A stretch of 6,357 bases of DNA, from contig MFIX01000094.1 in the NCBI GenBank assembly GCA_001780825.1, positions 1-6,357 of the forward strand, in the 5' to 3' direction. This stretch comes from Candidatus Glassbacteria bacterium RIFCSPLOWO2_12_FULL_58_11. Lineage in GTDB: Bacteria; Gemmatimonadota; Glassbacteria; GWA2-58-10. Below are positions 1 to 6,357 of the stretch, piece after piece (positions within the stretch are counted from its first letter, which is position 1; each line of letters opens with the position of its first letter). Below the pieces are notes generated by a model. That model searched no databases. It saw only the letters and a program-made list of their open reading frames with translations, and was not told the origin of the DNA. Position numbers and translations under genes: made by a program.

Positions 1-1
1 A

Positions 2-2749
2 GTCGGCCTGGTCAAAGTGCGTCTTTTCCGGCCGTTCTCGAAAGAGGCCCTGGCGAAAGCCCTGCCCGTGACAGCGAAGAAGATTGCGGTACTGGACCGG
101 ACCAAGGAACCGGGCTCCCAGGGCGAACCCCTGTATGTGGATGTGCGCACCGCGATCGGCGAGGCGATGTCCGAGGGCCTGACCGGGATCAAGTCCTACC
201 CGGTGATTGTCGGCGGGCGCTACGGACTCGGCTCGGCCGAGGTCAACTCCTCGATGACCAAGGCAGTGTTCGACAACCTGAAACTGGATAAGCCGAAGAA
301 CCATTTCACGGTCGGGATTATCGATGATGTGACCCACACCAGCCTGGATGTCGACCGCAATTTCAGCCTGCCCCAGCCGGGCACTACCCGAGCGATGTTC
401 TACGGGCTGGGCTCGGATGGCACGGTGGGCGCGAACCACAACTCGATTATCATTATCGGCGAGAATACGGACAACAACGCCCAGGGCTATTTCGTTTACG
501 ATTCCAAGAAAGCCGGCGCGGTGACTGTCAGCCACCTGCGTTTCGGCAAGAAACCGATCCGCAGCACCTATCTGCTCGACCGGGCGAATTTCGTGGCCTG
601 CCACAATTTCTCATTCCTCGAGAAATACGATATGCTGGGCAATGCCGAGGCGGGCGCTACATTCCTGCTCAACAGCCCTTACAGCGCCGCGGAGGTCTGG
701 GACAAGGTGCCGATCGAGGTTCAGCAGGAGATTATCGACAAAAAGATCAATTTCTTCGTCATCGATGCGATCCGGCTGGCTTCCGATCTCGGCCTAGGCG
801 CGCGGATCAACACGATAATGCAAACCGCCTTTTTCAAGATCACCGCGATCCTGCCGGTCGAAGAGGCGGTGGCTGCGATCAAGAATTCGATCCAGAAAAC
901 TTATGGCCGCAAGGGCGAGCGTGTGATCCAGATGAATTTTTCCGCGGTGGATGCCGGGCTGAACAATTTCGAAAAAGTCGCCGTGCCAGCCAAAGCCTCC
1001 GGCGCCCTGCGGATGAAACCGCCGGTGCCCGAGAATGCGCCGGAGTTTGTCAAGAATGTCACCGCCAAGATAATATCCGGCAAGGGCGACCAGCTCCCGG
1101 TGAGCGCCATGCCCTGCGATGGGACATTCCCCACCGGCACGACCATGTTCGAGAAGCGCAATATCGCGGTTGATATCCCCGTCTGGCTGCCGGATGTCTG
1201 TATCCAGTGCGGCCAGTGCTCCTATGTCTGCCCGCATGGCACGATCCGGATCAAGGCCTACAATCCCGCAGAGCTGGAAAATGCGCCGGGGACTTTCAAG
1301 TCCGCCGAGGCCAAGACCAAGAATTTCACGGGAATGAAATTCACGGTCCAGGTGGCCCCCGAGGACTGCACCGGCTGCGGCCTGTGTGTCGAGGCCTGCC
1401 CGGGCCAGGAGAAGGACGCCAACAAGCAGCCGACCGGCCGCAAGGCGATCAACATGGCCCCCCAGGTTCCCCTGCGCGAGGCCGAGGCCGAGAACTGGGA
1501 TTTCTTCCTCGACATCCCGGAAACCGACCCCACGCTCTACAACCTGGCCTCGATAAAAGGCAGCCAACTGGTTCCGGCGCTGTTCGAGTTCTCGGGCGCC
1601 TGCTCGGGCTGCGGCGAGACTCCTTATGTGAAACTCCTGACTCAGCTTTTCGGTGACCGCCTGCTGATCGGCAATGCCACCGGCTGCTCCTCGATCTACG
1701 GCGGCAACCTGCCCACCACGCCTTATACCAAGCGCGCGGATGGACGCGGCCCGGCCTGGTCCAACTCCCTGTTCGAGGACTGCGGCGAGTTCGCGTTCGG
1801 CATGCGGCTGACTGCGGACAAGCTCAGCGAGTATGCCCGCGAGCTGCTGGCAAAGCTCAAGGACCAGGGGATCGCCGCGGCGCTGATCGAGGAGACCCTG
1901 AATGCCGACCAATCAGAACAAGCGGGTATCGAGGCCCAGCGCAAGCGTGTCGAACAGCTGCGGAAAGAGCTGGAAGGTAAGCAGAACATAATCGAGGTCA
2001 AGCGCCTGCTGCCGATCATGGATTACCTGGTGAAAAAATCGATCTGGGCGGTCGGCGGGGATGGCTGGGCCTATGATATCGGCTATGGCGGCCTGGACCA
2101 TGTGATCGCCTCGGGCAAGAACATCAATATCCTCGTTCTGGATACCGAGGTCTATTCCAATACCGGCGGCCAGATGTCCAAGTCCACGCCGCTGGCGGCC
2201 ACGGCCAAGTTCGCGGCAGGCGGCAAGCCGGTGGGCAAGAAAGACCTGGGCATGATGGCGATGTCCTACGGCAATGTATACGTCGCCGCTATCGCCATGG
2301 GCGCCAACATGACCCAGACGGTGAAGGCACTGATGGAAGCCGAGTCCTATGATGGGCCATCACTGGTTATCGCCTACTCGCATTGTATCGCCCACGGGAT
2401 CAACATGACCAAGGGCCTGGACGAGCAGAAAAAGGCGGTCAACTGCGGCCACTGGATCAATTACCGCTACGATCCGCGGCTGGCGGCCGAGGGCAAGAAC
2501 CCGCTCAAGCTCGACTGCAAGGAGCCGACTATCACGGTCGAGGAGTACGCCTACGGTGAGATCCGCTACCGCACCCTGACCCAGAGCGCACCGGAAAGGG
2601 CGGCGGTCCTGATCAAGGAGGCGGACCGCATGGCCAAGGCCCGCTTCAACTACTACAAGCAGCTTGCGGCGATCGACTGGGCGACGATCAACGGAGAGGG
2701 AAAGCCGCCGGAGGCGGCCAAACCCGCGGAGGCTGGGACTGAAAGCTAA
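2..2749 (+). CDS. nifJ: Pyruvate:ferredoxin (flavodoxin) oxidoreductase, single-chain, 5' partial
   Basis: This cytoplasmic enzyme oxidises pyruvate plus CoA to acetyl-CoA and CO2, passing electrons to ferredoxin or flavodoxin. The frame is open to the left edge and reads VGLVKVRLFRPF, so the GTG at 17 is internal. About 915 residues are present; single-chain PFORs usually have about 1,170-1,230, so the N-terminal pyrimidine-binding domain is missing off-window. Visible in order (residue 1 = codon at 17): the end of the CoA/transketolase-C-like domain with GGRYGLGSAEV; a gamma-type domain starting near TTRAMFYGLGSDGTVG (about 122-320); a ferredoxin domain with CIQCGQCSYVCP (codons from 1199) and CTGCGLCVEACP (from 1367), giving two 4Fe-4S clusters; and the ThDP domain with GGDGWAYDIGYGGLDHV (from 2054). 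The proximal-cluster cysteines are CSGC at 1601/1610, GCSS at 1685 and SHC at 2384. All expected cluster ligands are present and there is no frameshift. It ends in an Ala/Pro-rich tail and is followed by a terminator. The pyruvate assignment is from family similarity. Confidence 0.97.
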   Translation, partial: VGLVKVRLFRPFSKEALAKALPVTAKKIAVLDRTKEPGSQGEPLYVDVRTAIGEAMSEGLTGIKSYPVIVGGRYGLGSAEVNSSMTKAVFDNLKLDKPKNHFTVGIIDDVTHTSLDVDRNFSLPQPGTTRAMFYGLGSDGTVGANHNSIIIIGENTDNNAQGYFVYDSKKAGAVTVSHLRFGKKPIRSTYLLDRANFVACHNFSFLEKYDMLGNAEAGATFLLNSPYSAAEVWDKVPIEVQQEIIDKKINFFVIDAIRLASDLGLGARINTIMQTAFFKITAILPVEEAVAAIKNSIQKTYGRKGERVIQMNFSAVDAGLNNFEKVAVPAKASGALRMKPPVPENAPEFVKNVTAKIISGKGDQLPVSAMPCDGTFPTGTTMFEKRNIAVDIPVWLPDVCIQCGQCSYVCPHGTIRIKAYNPAELENAPGTFKSAEAKTKNFTGMKFTVQVAPEDCTGCGLCVEACPGQEKDANKQPTGRKAINMAPQVPLREAEAENWDFFLDIPETDPTLYNLASIKGSQLVPALFEFSGACSGCGETPYVKLLTQLFGDRLLIGNATGCSSIYGGNLPTTPYTKRADGRGPAWSNSLFEDCGEFAFGMRLTADKLSEYARELLAKLKDQGIAAALIEETLNADQSEQAGIEAQRKRVEQLRKELEGKQNIIEVKRLLPIMDYLVKKSIWAVGGDGWAYDIGYGGLDHVIASGKNINILVLDTEVYSNTGGQMSKSTPLAATAKFAAGGKPVGKKDLGMMAMSYGNVYVAAIAMGANMTQTVKALMEAESYDGPSLVIAYSHCIAHGINMTKGLDEQKKAVNCGHWINYRYDPRLAAEGKNPLKLDCKEPTITVEEYAYGEIRYRTLTQSAPERAAVLIKEADRMAKARFNYYKQLAAIDWATINGEGKPPEAAKPAEAGTES

Positions 2750-2801
2750 GAAGCCCGTCTTGTGGAAGCGGCATTCAAGGATATGTATGATTGGTAAATC
2801 T

Positions 2802-2840
2802 AGCCGGGGACAGAGCCATGACGCCTGTCTCCGGCTTTTC
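2802..2840 (+). terminator. Rho-independent terminator after the PFOR gene
   Basis: The arms are AGCCGGGGACA (2802-2812) and TGTCTCCGGCT (2826-2836). They form an 11-bp GC-rich stem with one G-U wobble and a 13-nt loop, followed directly by TTTTC. It lies about 50 bp past the PFOR stop codon and before the DinB-family start. It probably ends the PFOR transcript and implies that the next gene has its own promoter or depends on readthrough. Confidence 0.8.
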
Positions 2841-2884
2841 TATCGAGTGCCCTGAATATTCAAGCCGAAACAGCCAAGATTTAT

Positions 2885-2889
2885 GGAGG
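2885..2889 (+). promoter_or_regulatory. Shine-Dalgarno site of the DinB-family gene
   Basis: GGAGG sits 7 nt before the ATG at 2897. It supports that start over the overlapping out-of-frame alternatives upstream, whose translations match no family. Confidence 0.8.
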
Positions 2890-2896
2890 CTCTCCC

Positions 2897-3361
2897 ATGA
2901 CCGAAAAACAGCTACTGGAAAAAATGATCCGCTTCGAGCTCTGGATCGAGCCCCGTCAGCTCGACGTGGTCCAATCCGTGCTGGAGCGGGACAGCCGCCC
3001 GCTCGACCTGCTGACCCACATTCTCGTTTCCCAGGCGATCTGGCTCAACCGCATGGAGGGCCGCGCCGGCGAGGAGGACTGCTTCCCGGAGGCCGGCCTG
3101 GAACAATGCCGCCTGCTGGCTAAAATAGTCGAGGAGCGCTGGGGCGCTTTTCTCAAGAAGCTGACGGCAAAAAAACTGGAGGAGAGGATAACGGTCAAAA
3201 GACCGGACGGGGCTGTCATTCAGCCCCAGGTGCGGGACATTCTGCTCCAACTGGTTACCCACTCCGCACACCACCGCGGGCAGATGAACCTGCTGGTCAA
3301 GGAGGCCGGCGGAGAGCCCTCGAAAGACGGCTATATCCGGTATACGTTGAGTGAGCAATAG
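2897..3361 (+). CDS. DinB/YfiT-superfamily protein, putative metal-binding four-helix bundle
   Basis: A 154-residue soluble protein, the usual length for the DinB superfamily (dinuclear or mononuclear metal-binding helical bundles, some of them bacillithiol or mycothiol S-transferases or hydrolases). The family's histidine triad is visible: H41 in LLTHILVSQAIWLNRMEG, then H122 and H126 in THSAHHRGQ (H-x3-H-R-G-Q), which would bind the metal. The C-terminal stretch PSKDGYIRYTL resembles the usual DinB ending. There is no signal peptide or membrane segment. The start is fixed by a GGAGG 7 nt upstream. The gene is separated from PFOR by a terminator and faces the TenA-like gene across the convergent gap, so its neighbours say little about its role. 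The family assignment is firm. Substrate and function are unknown, and nothing here shows DNA-damage induction despite the family name. Confidence 0.88.
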   Translation: MTEKQLLEKMIRFELWIEPRQLDVVQSVLERDSRPLDLLTHILVSQAIWLNRMEGRAGEEDCFPEAGLEQCRLLAKIVEERWGAFLKKLTAKKLEERITVKRPDGAVIQPQVRDILLQLVTHSAHHRGQMNLLVKEAGGEPSKDGYIRYTLSEQ

Positions 3362-3426
3362 GCCGGGCGGGAGGGGGCGGCAAAAAGAGCAAAAAAGCAT
3401 TAAGGGCATTGTAGCAAAGACTATAA

Positions 3427-3515
3427 GGTGCGGCCCCGGCATCCTTTTTGCGGACGCTCCTTCGATGGTCAAAGTGGCTGCGCCGGTTTGGCAAAAAGGA
3501 TGCCGGGGCCGCACC
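3427..3515. repeat. 89-bp element with perfect 25-bp inverted repeats
   Basis: The left arm 3427-3451 (begins GGTGCGGCCCCGG, ends CTTTTTGC) is the exact reverse complement of the right arm 3491-3515 (begins GCAAAAAGG, ends GGGGCCGCACC). The 17 G/C of 25 positions and a 39-nt centre (3452-3490) would give a very stable hairpin in RNA from either strand. I see no target-site duplication and no open frame with family similarity. It could be a MITE- or REP-like intergenic element, or a transcript-end structure in a convergent region. No U-run follows either arm directly, so a classical terminator is unlikely. Confidence 0.85.
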
Positions 3516-3600
3516 GCTTAAAGCCCTATCCATCCAGTGCTTTTTCGCCTTGTATTATTCATTATCTCTCATTCCCGCACACAGCCAAAATAAATTTTCC

Positions 3601-3626
3601 GTAGGGGCATTGCATGCAATGCCTAC
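3601..3626. repeat. Intergenic palindrome, GTAGG...CCTAC type
   Basis: GGCATTGCATGCAATGCC (3606-3623) is a perfect 18-bp palindrome. GTAG at 3601-3604 can extend the stem by pairing with CTAC at 3623-3626 if two G residues bulge. It resembles short dispersed GTAGGGGC...-type palindromes of bacterial intergenic regions, but that family link is from memory. Its right end overlaps the next hairpin. Confidence 0.7.
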
Positions 3627-3643
3627 CACACATCTGTGGTAGG
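3622..3643. terminator. Short perfect hairpin between convergent genes, possible terminator
   Basis: CCTACCACA (3622-3630) and TGTGGTAGG (3635-3643) form a perfect 9-bp stem around a 4-nt CATC loop. On the + strand it is followed by ACTTTTGTT, a weak U-rich tail. On the - strand it lies 14 bp past the stop of the TenA-like gene but has no U-run after it. It may help end transcription of one or both convergent units. It shares CCTAC with the palindrome to its left, so both cannot fully fold in one RNA. Confidence 0.5.
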
Positions 3644-3657
3644 ACTTTTGTTCAAGG

Positions 3658-4323
3658 TCAAATCTCAGCCATCGTGTCCCAATATAACAGCTCGAAGCCC
3701 TGCAGCAGCCGGGCCGCCCGGACAATCAGCCGCGGCTGGATTCCACGGGCCAGGCCGACGGAGATTACTCCCAGCGCTGCCTTTTCGAACTCCGGCGGAG
3801 TTTCGGCGAACAGGTCGAAGAAAAACAGGTCCTGATCTTTCATTTTGTAGCGCTTCCGCAGGGCCTTTCCCATTCGGGCGCAGTTGGCGCCCCAGGCGGC
3901 GAAATTAACTAAAAAAGCTCCGGCAAGCTCCGCATCTGACCCGTAGCAGCCGAGCCAGGCCACATAATGCGCATAGGCCACGCCCGCCGGAGCAGGCTCA
4001 TAAGCGGCCAGTTTGGTTTCGCTAAGGCCGAGCGCCCGGCCGAATTTGAGCAGGGCCTCGAATGCCGCCGCTTCCCCCTGGAGCAAATTTACAAGAAAAC
4101 CGCGGCTTTTCAGGGTCCCGTGACGGTTTATCAGTTGCGCAATGCTGCGAAGGTCGCTGCCGATTATGTGAAATTGATGCCCGGCGAATCCCTGGAGAGA
4201 TTTTTTCGATATTTCTCCCGCCTCCAGGGCTTTTATATAAGGGTGGCGGCAAATTCTATTATCGATAGTTTTGAGCTGCGCGCGAATTTTTCCCACGATC
4301 CGCCCGGCATCAGCCTTAGCCAT
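3658..4323 (-). CDS. TenA/PqqC-like heme-oxygenase-fold protein
   Basis: A 221-residue soluble, largely helical protein of typical TenA/THI-4 length. The N-terminal part has the family pattern HPYIKALEAGEISKKSLQGF (H27 onward) followed by a GHQFHIIGSDL helix (48-58). The C-terminal part has GFELLYWDTM, matching the TenA E-x2-[FY]-W-D region (E211, W215, D216). The central helix that carries the catalytic cysteine in thiaminase II (LLPC-x-W context) reads here AFLVNFAAWGANCARMGKAL, with no Cys in the expected place; C148 lies several residues later. I therefore do not call it a thiaminase. Alternatives are a TenA-like paralogue of unknown activity or an oxygenase of the heme-oxygenase-like superfamily. 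The ATG at 4323 is supported by AAAGGAG with a 7-nt spacer. It starts 39 bp after the IOR-type gene on the same strand, so the two are probably co-transcribed. Confidence 0.82.
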   Translation of the reverse strand: MAKADAGRIVGKIRAQLKTIDNRICRHPYIKALEAGEISKKSLQGFAGHQFHIIGSDLRSIAQLINRHGTLKSRGFLVNLLQGEAAAFEALLKFGRALGLSETKLAAYEPAPAGVAYAHYVAWLGCYGSDAELAGAFLVNFAAWGANCARMGKALRKRYKMKDQDLFFFDLFAETPPEFEKAALGVISVGLARGIQPRLIVRAARLLQGFELLYWDTMAEI

Positions 4324-4330
4324 CGCCCTG

Positions 4331-4337
4331 CTCCTTT
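4331..4337 (-). promoter_or_regulatory. Shine-Dalgarno site of the TenA-like gene
   Basis: On the minus strand AAAGGAG lies 7 nt before the ATG at 4323, inside the 39-bp gap after the upstream stop codon. It is strong and fixes the start. There is no room for an evident separate promoter, which supports co-transcription with the IOR-type gene. Confidence 0.8.
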
Positions 4338-4362
4338 GAAATCAAGTGATTTAGACTCTGTT

Positions 4363-6357
4363 TTACTTCGGGATAAGCTCTTTCTTTTTCTCGCGCCCGC
4401 CGAGCCGCAGCCCCGGCTTGCCCGCATTGCGCCACTGGAAGGGCAGCCTGCGCGTGCCGCTGCCGTCTTTCTCCAGCTCTAGCTCCTCACCCCGGCCCAG
4501 CAGCAGCTCCACTCCGCGCTTGGCTGCCTCCATACCCGGCTCGCGCACCTCTCGGTAGCCTTTGGCCAGCTCAGGCGCATTGAGCGCCTCTACCCAGGCC
4601 CGGTAGCTGGGCCGCTCGCCCTGGCGGCCGATAAACGGCTCGACCACCCGGCAGGTGTACCAGCCGATAAACTCCTGCTCCACGGCGTGCCAGCCGGGCA
4701 GCAGACGGCGCAGGAATTTCATCCGGCGCATGATCCGGAGCTGCCACTGGCGTGTCGTGATCTTGATCCGGAAGTCCCGGCCGAAAAGGGTGAACTGCGG
4801 AGTGGTGAAATGACGGTAGCTTAAGCTGTCTCCGCGGGAGGGGTCGATATTGAAATACTCGCGGTCGCGCTCGATCTTGCGCGCGCAGGTCAGAAGATGA
4901 GAGACATGCACCTCATCCTTGAGCACCATCACCCGGTGCAGGTTATGGATCAGGGCCAGGGTGGCACGGAAGCCCTCCCCTGAACTGTCTCTGCGCCAGG
5001 CGCGCAGGACATAATCCAAATATTCTTCCGCATACGCCGGACCGCCATATTGAAGGACATCCTCCAGACGGTAGGCCAGGCCGGTCAGGTCCTCCTCGCT
5101 TAATTTCAGCTCGGCGCGGGCTTTTTGCATGAGACTGCCGAATGCGCCCGCCAGGCGCTTGCCGCCCGGATCTTTCGCCATCCAGCCTTCGATCCGCGCA
5201 AGCTCCTCCTCCAGGGAGAGCTTTTTCTCCGGGGCGATAAGAAGGCCGCGGTCGAGCACTAGCTGGCGGCCCAGCTCGAAAGCCAGCCGGTTGGTTTCGA
5301 GGTCCCAGGCAGCGACAGTGTCTTTCATCCCTTTGAGAATATTCTCCCGGCTCAAGGGGATCCAGCCGCGCTGGTAGGCCATCCCGATCAGCACGGTGTT
5401 GAGGAAGCGGCTGTGGCCGCAGTACTTTTCGGCCACTGTCTTGACATCCTCGCAGAGGAAGCCGTCCGGGCGAAGGTAGGGAGCGATCTGGCGCTCCAGC
5501 TCGGCGGGCTCGAAATCGCTGGTCCCCTGGATGGTCTCGAGGGTCTGGTTCTTGGCGTTACTGACCACGGCGCAAGTGATCCCCGGCGAGCCGATACTTA
5601 CATGGTGCGCGGCATCCAGGGCGCGGGCCACCTCCAGGATATCCAGCCCGATAATTAGCTGGCTTTTGCCTTCCGGCACCAGCGGCCCGGTCACCTCGCC
5701 CGGAGGGGAGAAGACCAGCACGCTTTTCACCGAACCGTTGCGGATCGCCATGCCCTTGCGGTTGTGCAAGGTCAACCCGTAGCCCTGGTACATCCCGGCC
5801 CGGGCCAGGATTGCGGTCACCGTGTTGGAGCCCTGGCCGCCGAACCCGCAGATATAGCCGCGCCAGCGTCCATCCAGGGGCTGCGGCTCAATCTCGGGCA
5901 GCTCTCCCAGACGGGCCTCGGCGATCCGGCTGGCCGGCTCCCGCTTGCGGCGGATCAGCACCTCCTCAAATGAGGGGCAGGCCTCCACCCGGTAGCAGGC
6001 CCCATCACTGACGCAGGCGTTGGGATCGATCTGAACCTTTTTGCCCAGGCGCGTGGGCACTCGCTCCAGCCCCACGCAGCCGGTCTTGCGCGTGCATTCG
6101 AGGCAGTCCTCGCAAACCTCGCGGGTGATATTGATCTTGCGCTCGGCCGGCAAATAGCCGAAACGCCGGACCACCTCCCGGAGATTTTTCTTGTTAATCC
6201 GGCCTTCTTTGATTGCGCAGGGCTTTTTCGAGATGATGACCTTGAGCCCGTCTTGCAGCAGCAGCTCTTCGGCGGTTTTGCGGTAGTGGTACTCATCGCC
6301 CGGGTCGACAGTCACCACCGGCACGCCGGAGCCCACAATGCCGCGCACCACCCTTTC
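4363..6357 (-). CDS. Fused indolepyruvate-type 2-oxoacid:ferredoxin oxidoreductase, 5' partial
   Basis: C-terminal part (about 664 residues) of a large fused IorA-IorB enzyme that probably decarboxylates aryl or branched 2-oxoacids from amino-acid transamination to acyl-CoA, reducing ferredoxin. The frame is open to the right edge, so the GTG at 6351 is not the real start; fused homologues are about 1,150 residues. In order (residue 1 = GTG at 6351): the end of the alpha ThDP domain with GVPVVTVDPGD and VIISKKPCAI (1-47); an Fe-S region with CEDCLECTRKTGC (C80, C83, C86, C92) and C113-x5-C119-x5-C125-P; a gamma/IorB domain with GFGGQGS (169-175), NRKGMAIRNGSVKS and IIGLDILEVARAL (about 163-345); then a long C-terminal region (about 375-620) like the extra domain of fused IORs (DUF6537), including VMVLKDEVHVSHLL. 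It ends in a basic tail. The TenA-like gene follows in the same operon. Family is confident; exact substrate is not. Confidence 0.92.
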   Translation of the reverse strand, partial: ERVVRGIVGSGVPVVTVDPGDEYHYRKTAEELLLQDGLKVIISKKPCAIKEGRINKKNLREVVRRFGYLPAERKINITREVCEDCLECTRKTGCVGLERVPTRLGKKVQIDPNACVSDGACYRVEACPSFEEVLIRRKREPASRIAEARLGELPEIEPQPLDGRWRGYICGFGGQGSNTVTAILARAGMYQGYGLTLHNRKGMAIRNGSVKSVLVFSPPGEVTGPLVPEGKSQLIIGLDILEVARALDAAHHVSIGSPGITCAVVSNAKNQTLETIQGTSDFEPAELERQIAPYLRPDGFLCEDVKTVAEKYCGHSRFLNTVLIGMAYQRGWIPLSRENILKGMKDTVAAWDLETNRLAFELGRQLVLDRGLLIAPEKKLSLEEELARIEGWMAKDPGGKRLAGAFGSLMQKARAELKLSEEDLTGLAYRLEDVLQYGGPAYAEEYLDYVLRAWRRDSSGEGFRATLALIHNLHRVMVLKDEVHVSHLLTCARKIERDREYFNIDPSRGDSLSYRHFTTPQFTLFGRDFRIKITTRQWQLRIMRRMKFLRRLLPGWHAVEQEFIGWYTCRVVEPFIGRQGERPSYRAWVEALNAPELAKGYREVREPGMEAAKRGVELLLGRGEELELEKDGSGTRRLPFQWRNAGKPGLRLGGREKKKELIPK

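Noticed and set aside
794..1912. 372-codon open frame antisense to the PFOR gene
   Set aside because: It lies wholly inside a clearly coding, well-conserved enzyme gene. Its translation is low in complexity, rich in G, L, A and R, and matches no family. Long antisense frames are common in GC-rich genes.
2760..2787. Possible promoter TTGTGG - 16 bp - TATGTA after the PFOR stop
   Set aside because: Both boxes are poor matches, and it lies upstream of the terminator hairpin at 2802, which would stop its transcript before the DinB-family gene.
3421..3521. Target-site duplication flanking the 89-bp inverted-repeat element
   Set aside because: The flanks (CTATAA on the left, GCTTAA on the right) do not match as a direct repeat, so mobility is not shown by the sequence.
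3448..3642. Short + strand open frame across the inverted repeat and palindromes
   Set aside because: It runs through the repeat arm, the AT-rich spacer and the palindrome, has no ribosome site that I see, and has no recognisable protein motif.
3967..4482. 171-codon + strand open frame opposite the TenA-like gene and the IOR 3' end
   Set aside because: It spans two real genes and their gap on the other strand, and its translation has no family features.
1..6357. CRISPR array, tRNA/rRNA, transposase, toxin-antitoxin or defence genes
   Set aside because: No regularly spaced direct repeats, tRNA-like folds or such protein families were seen on either strand. The window reads as ordinary anaerobic metabolism plus intergenic repeats.

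Overview
The window looks like a chromosomal segment of an anaerobic, moderately GC-rich bacterium. It carries parts of two different 2-oxoacid:ferredoxin oxidoreductases, oxygen-sensitive iron-sulfur enzymes that use thiamine diphosphate (ThDP). No marker gene fixes the lineage. A poorly sampled environmental anaerobe is a guess from gene content and base composition only.

Layout: two rightward genes face two leftward genes. On the + strand, the window opens inside a large single-chain pyruvate:ferredoxin oxidoreductase (PFOR/NifJ, 2-2749). Its first quarter lies off the left edge. It is followed by a good rho-independent terminator (2802-2840) and then a small DinB/YfiT-superfamily protein with its own Shine-Dalgarno site (2897-3361). 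On the - strand, transcription enters from the right edge through a fused indolepyruvate-type oxidoreductase (4363-6357, N-terminal part off the window). Only 39 bp later comes a TenA/heme-oxygenase-fold protein (3658-4323). The last two very probably form one operon.

The 296-bp convergent gap (3362-3657) holds no gene I can support. It holds two striking structures. The first is an 89-bp element with perfect 25-bp inverted arms (3427-3515). The second is a pair of overlapping, mutually exclusive palindromes (3601-3643). Between them, 3516-3600 is AT-richer with nothing recognisable.

Function: PFOR oxidises pyruvate to acetyl-CoA, CO2 and reduced ferredoxin. The IOR-type enzyme carries out the analogous reaction on 2-oxoacids derived from amino acids, probably aryl pyruvates. 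Together they suggest fermentative, ferredoxin-centred carbon and amino-acid metabolism. The TenA-like protein may be linked to its partner through thiamine chemistry, but it lacks an obvious thiaminase cysteine, so its role is open. I found no defence system, CRISPR, RNA gene, transposase or clearly new multi-gene system. The most unusual items are the convergent-region repeats, the atypical second Fe-S motif of the IOR-type protein, and its pairing with a TenA-like protein.
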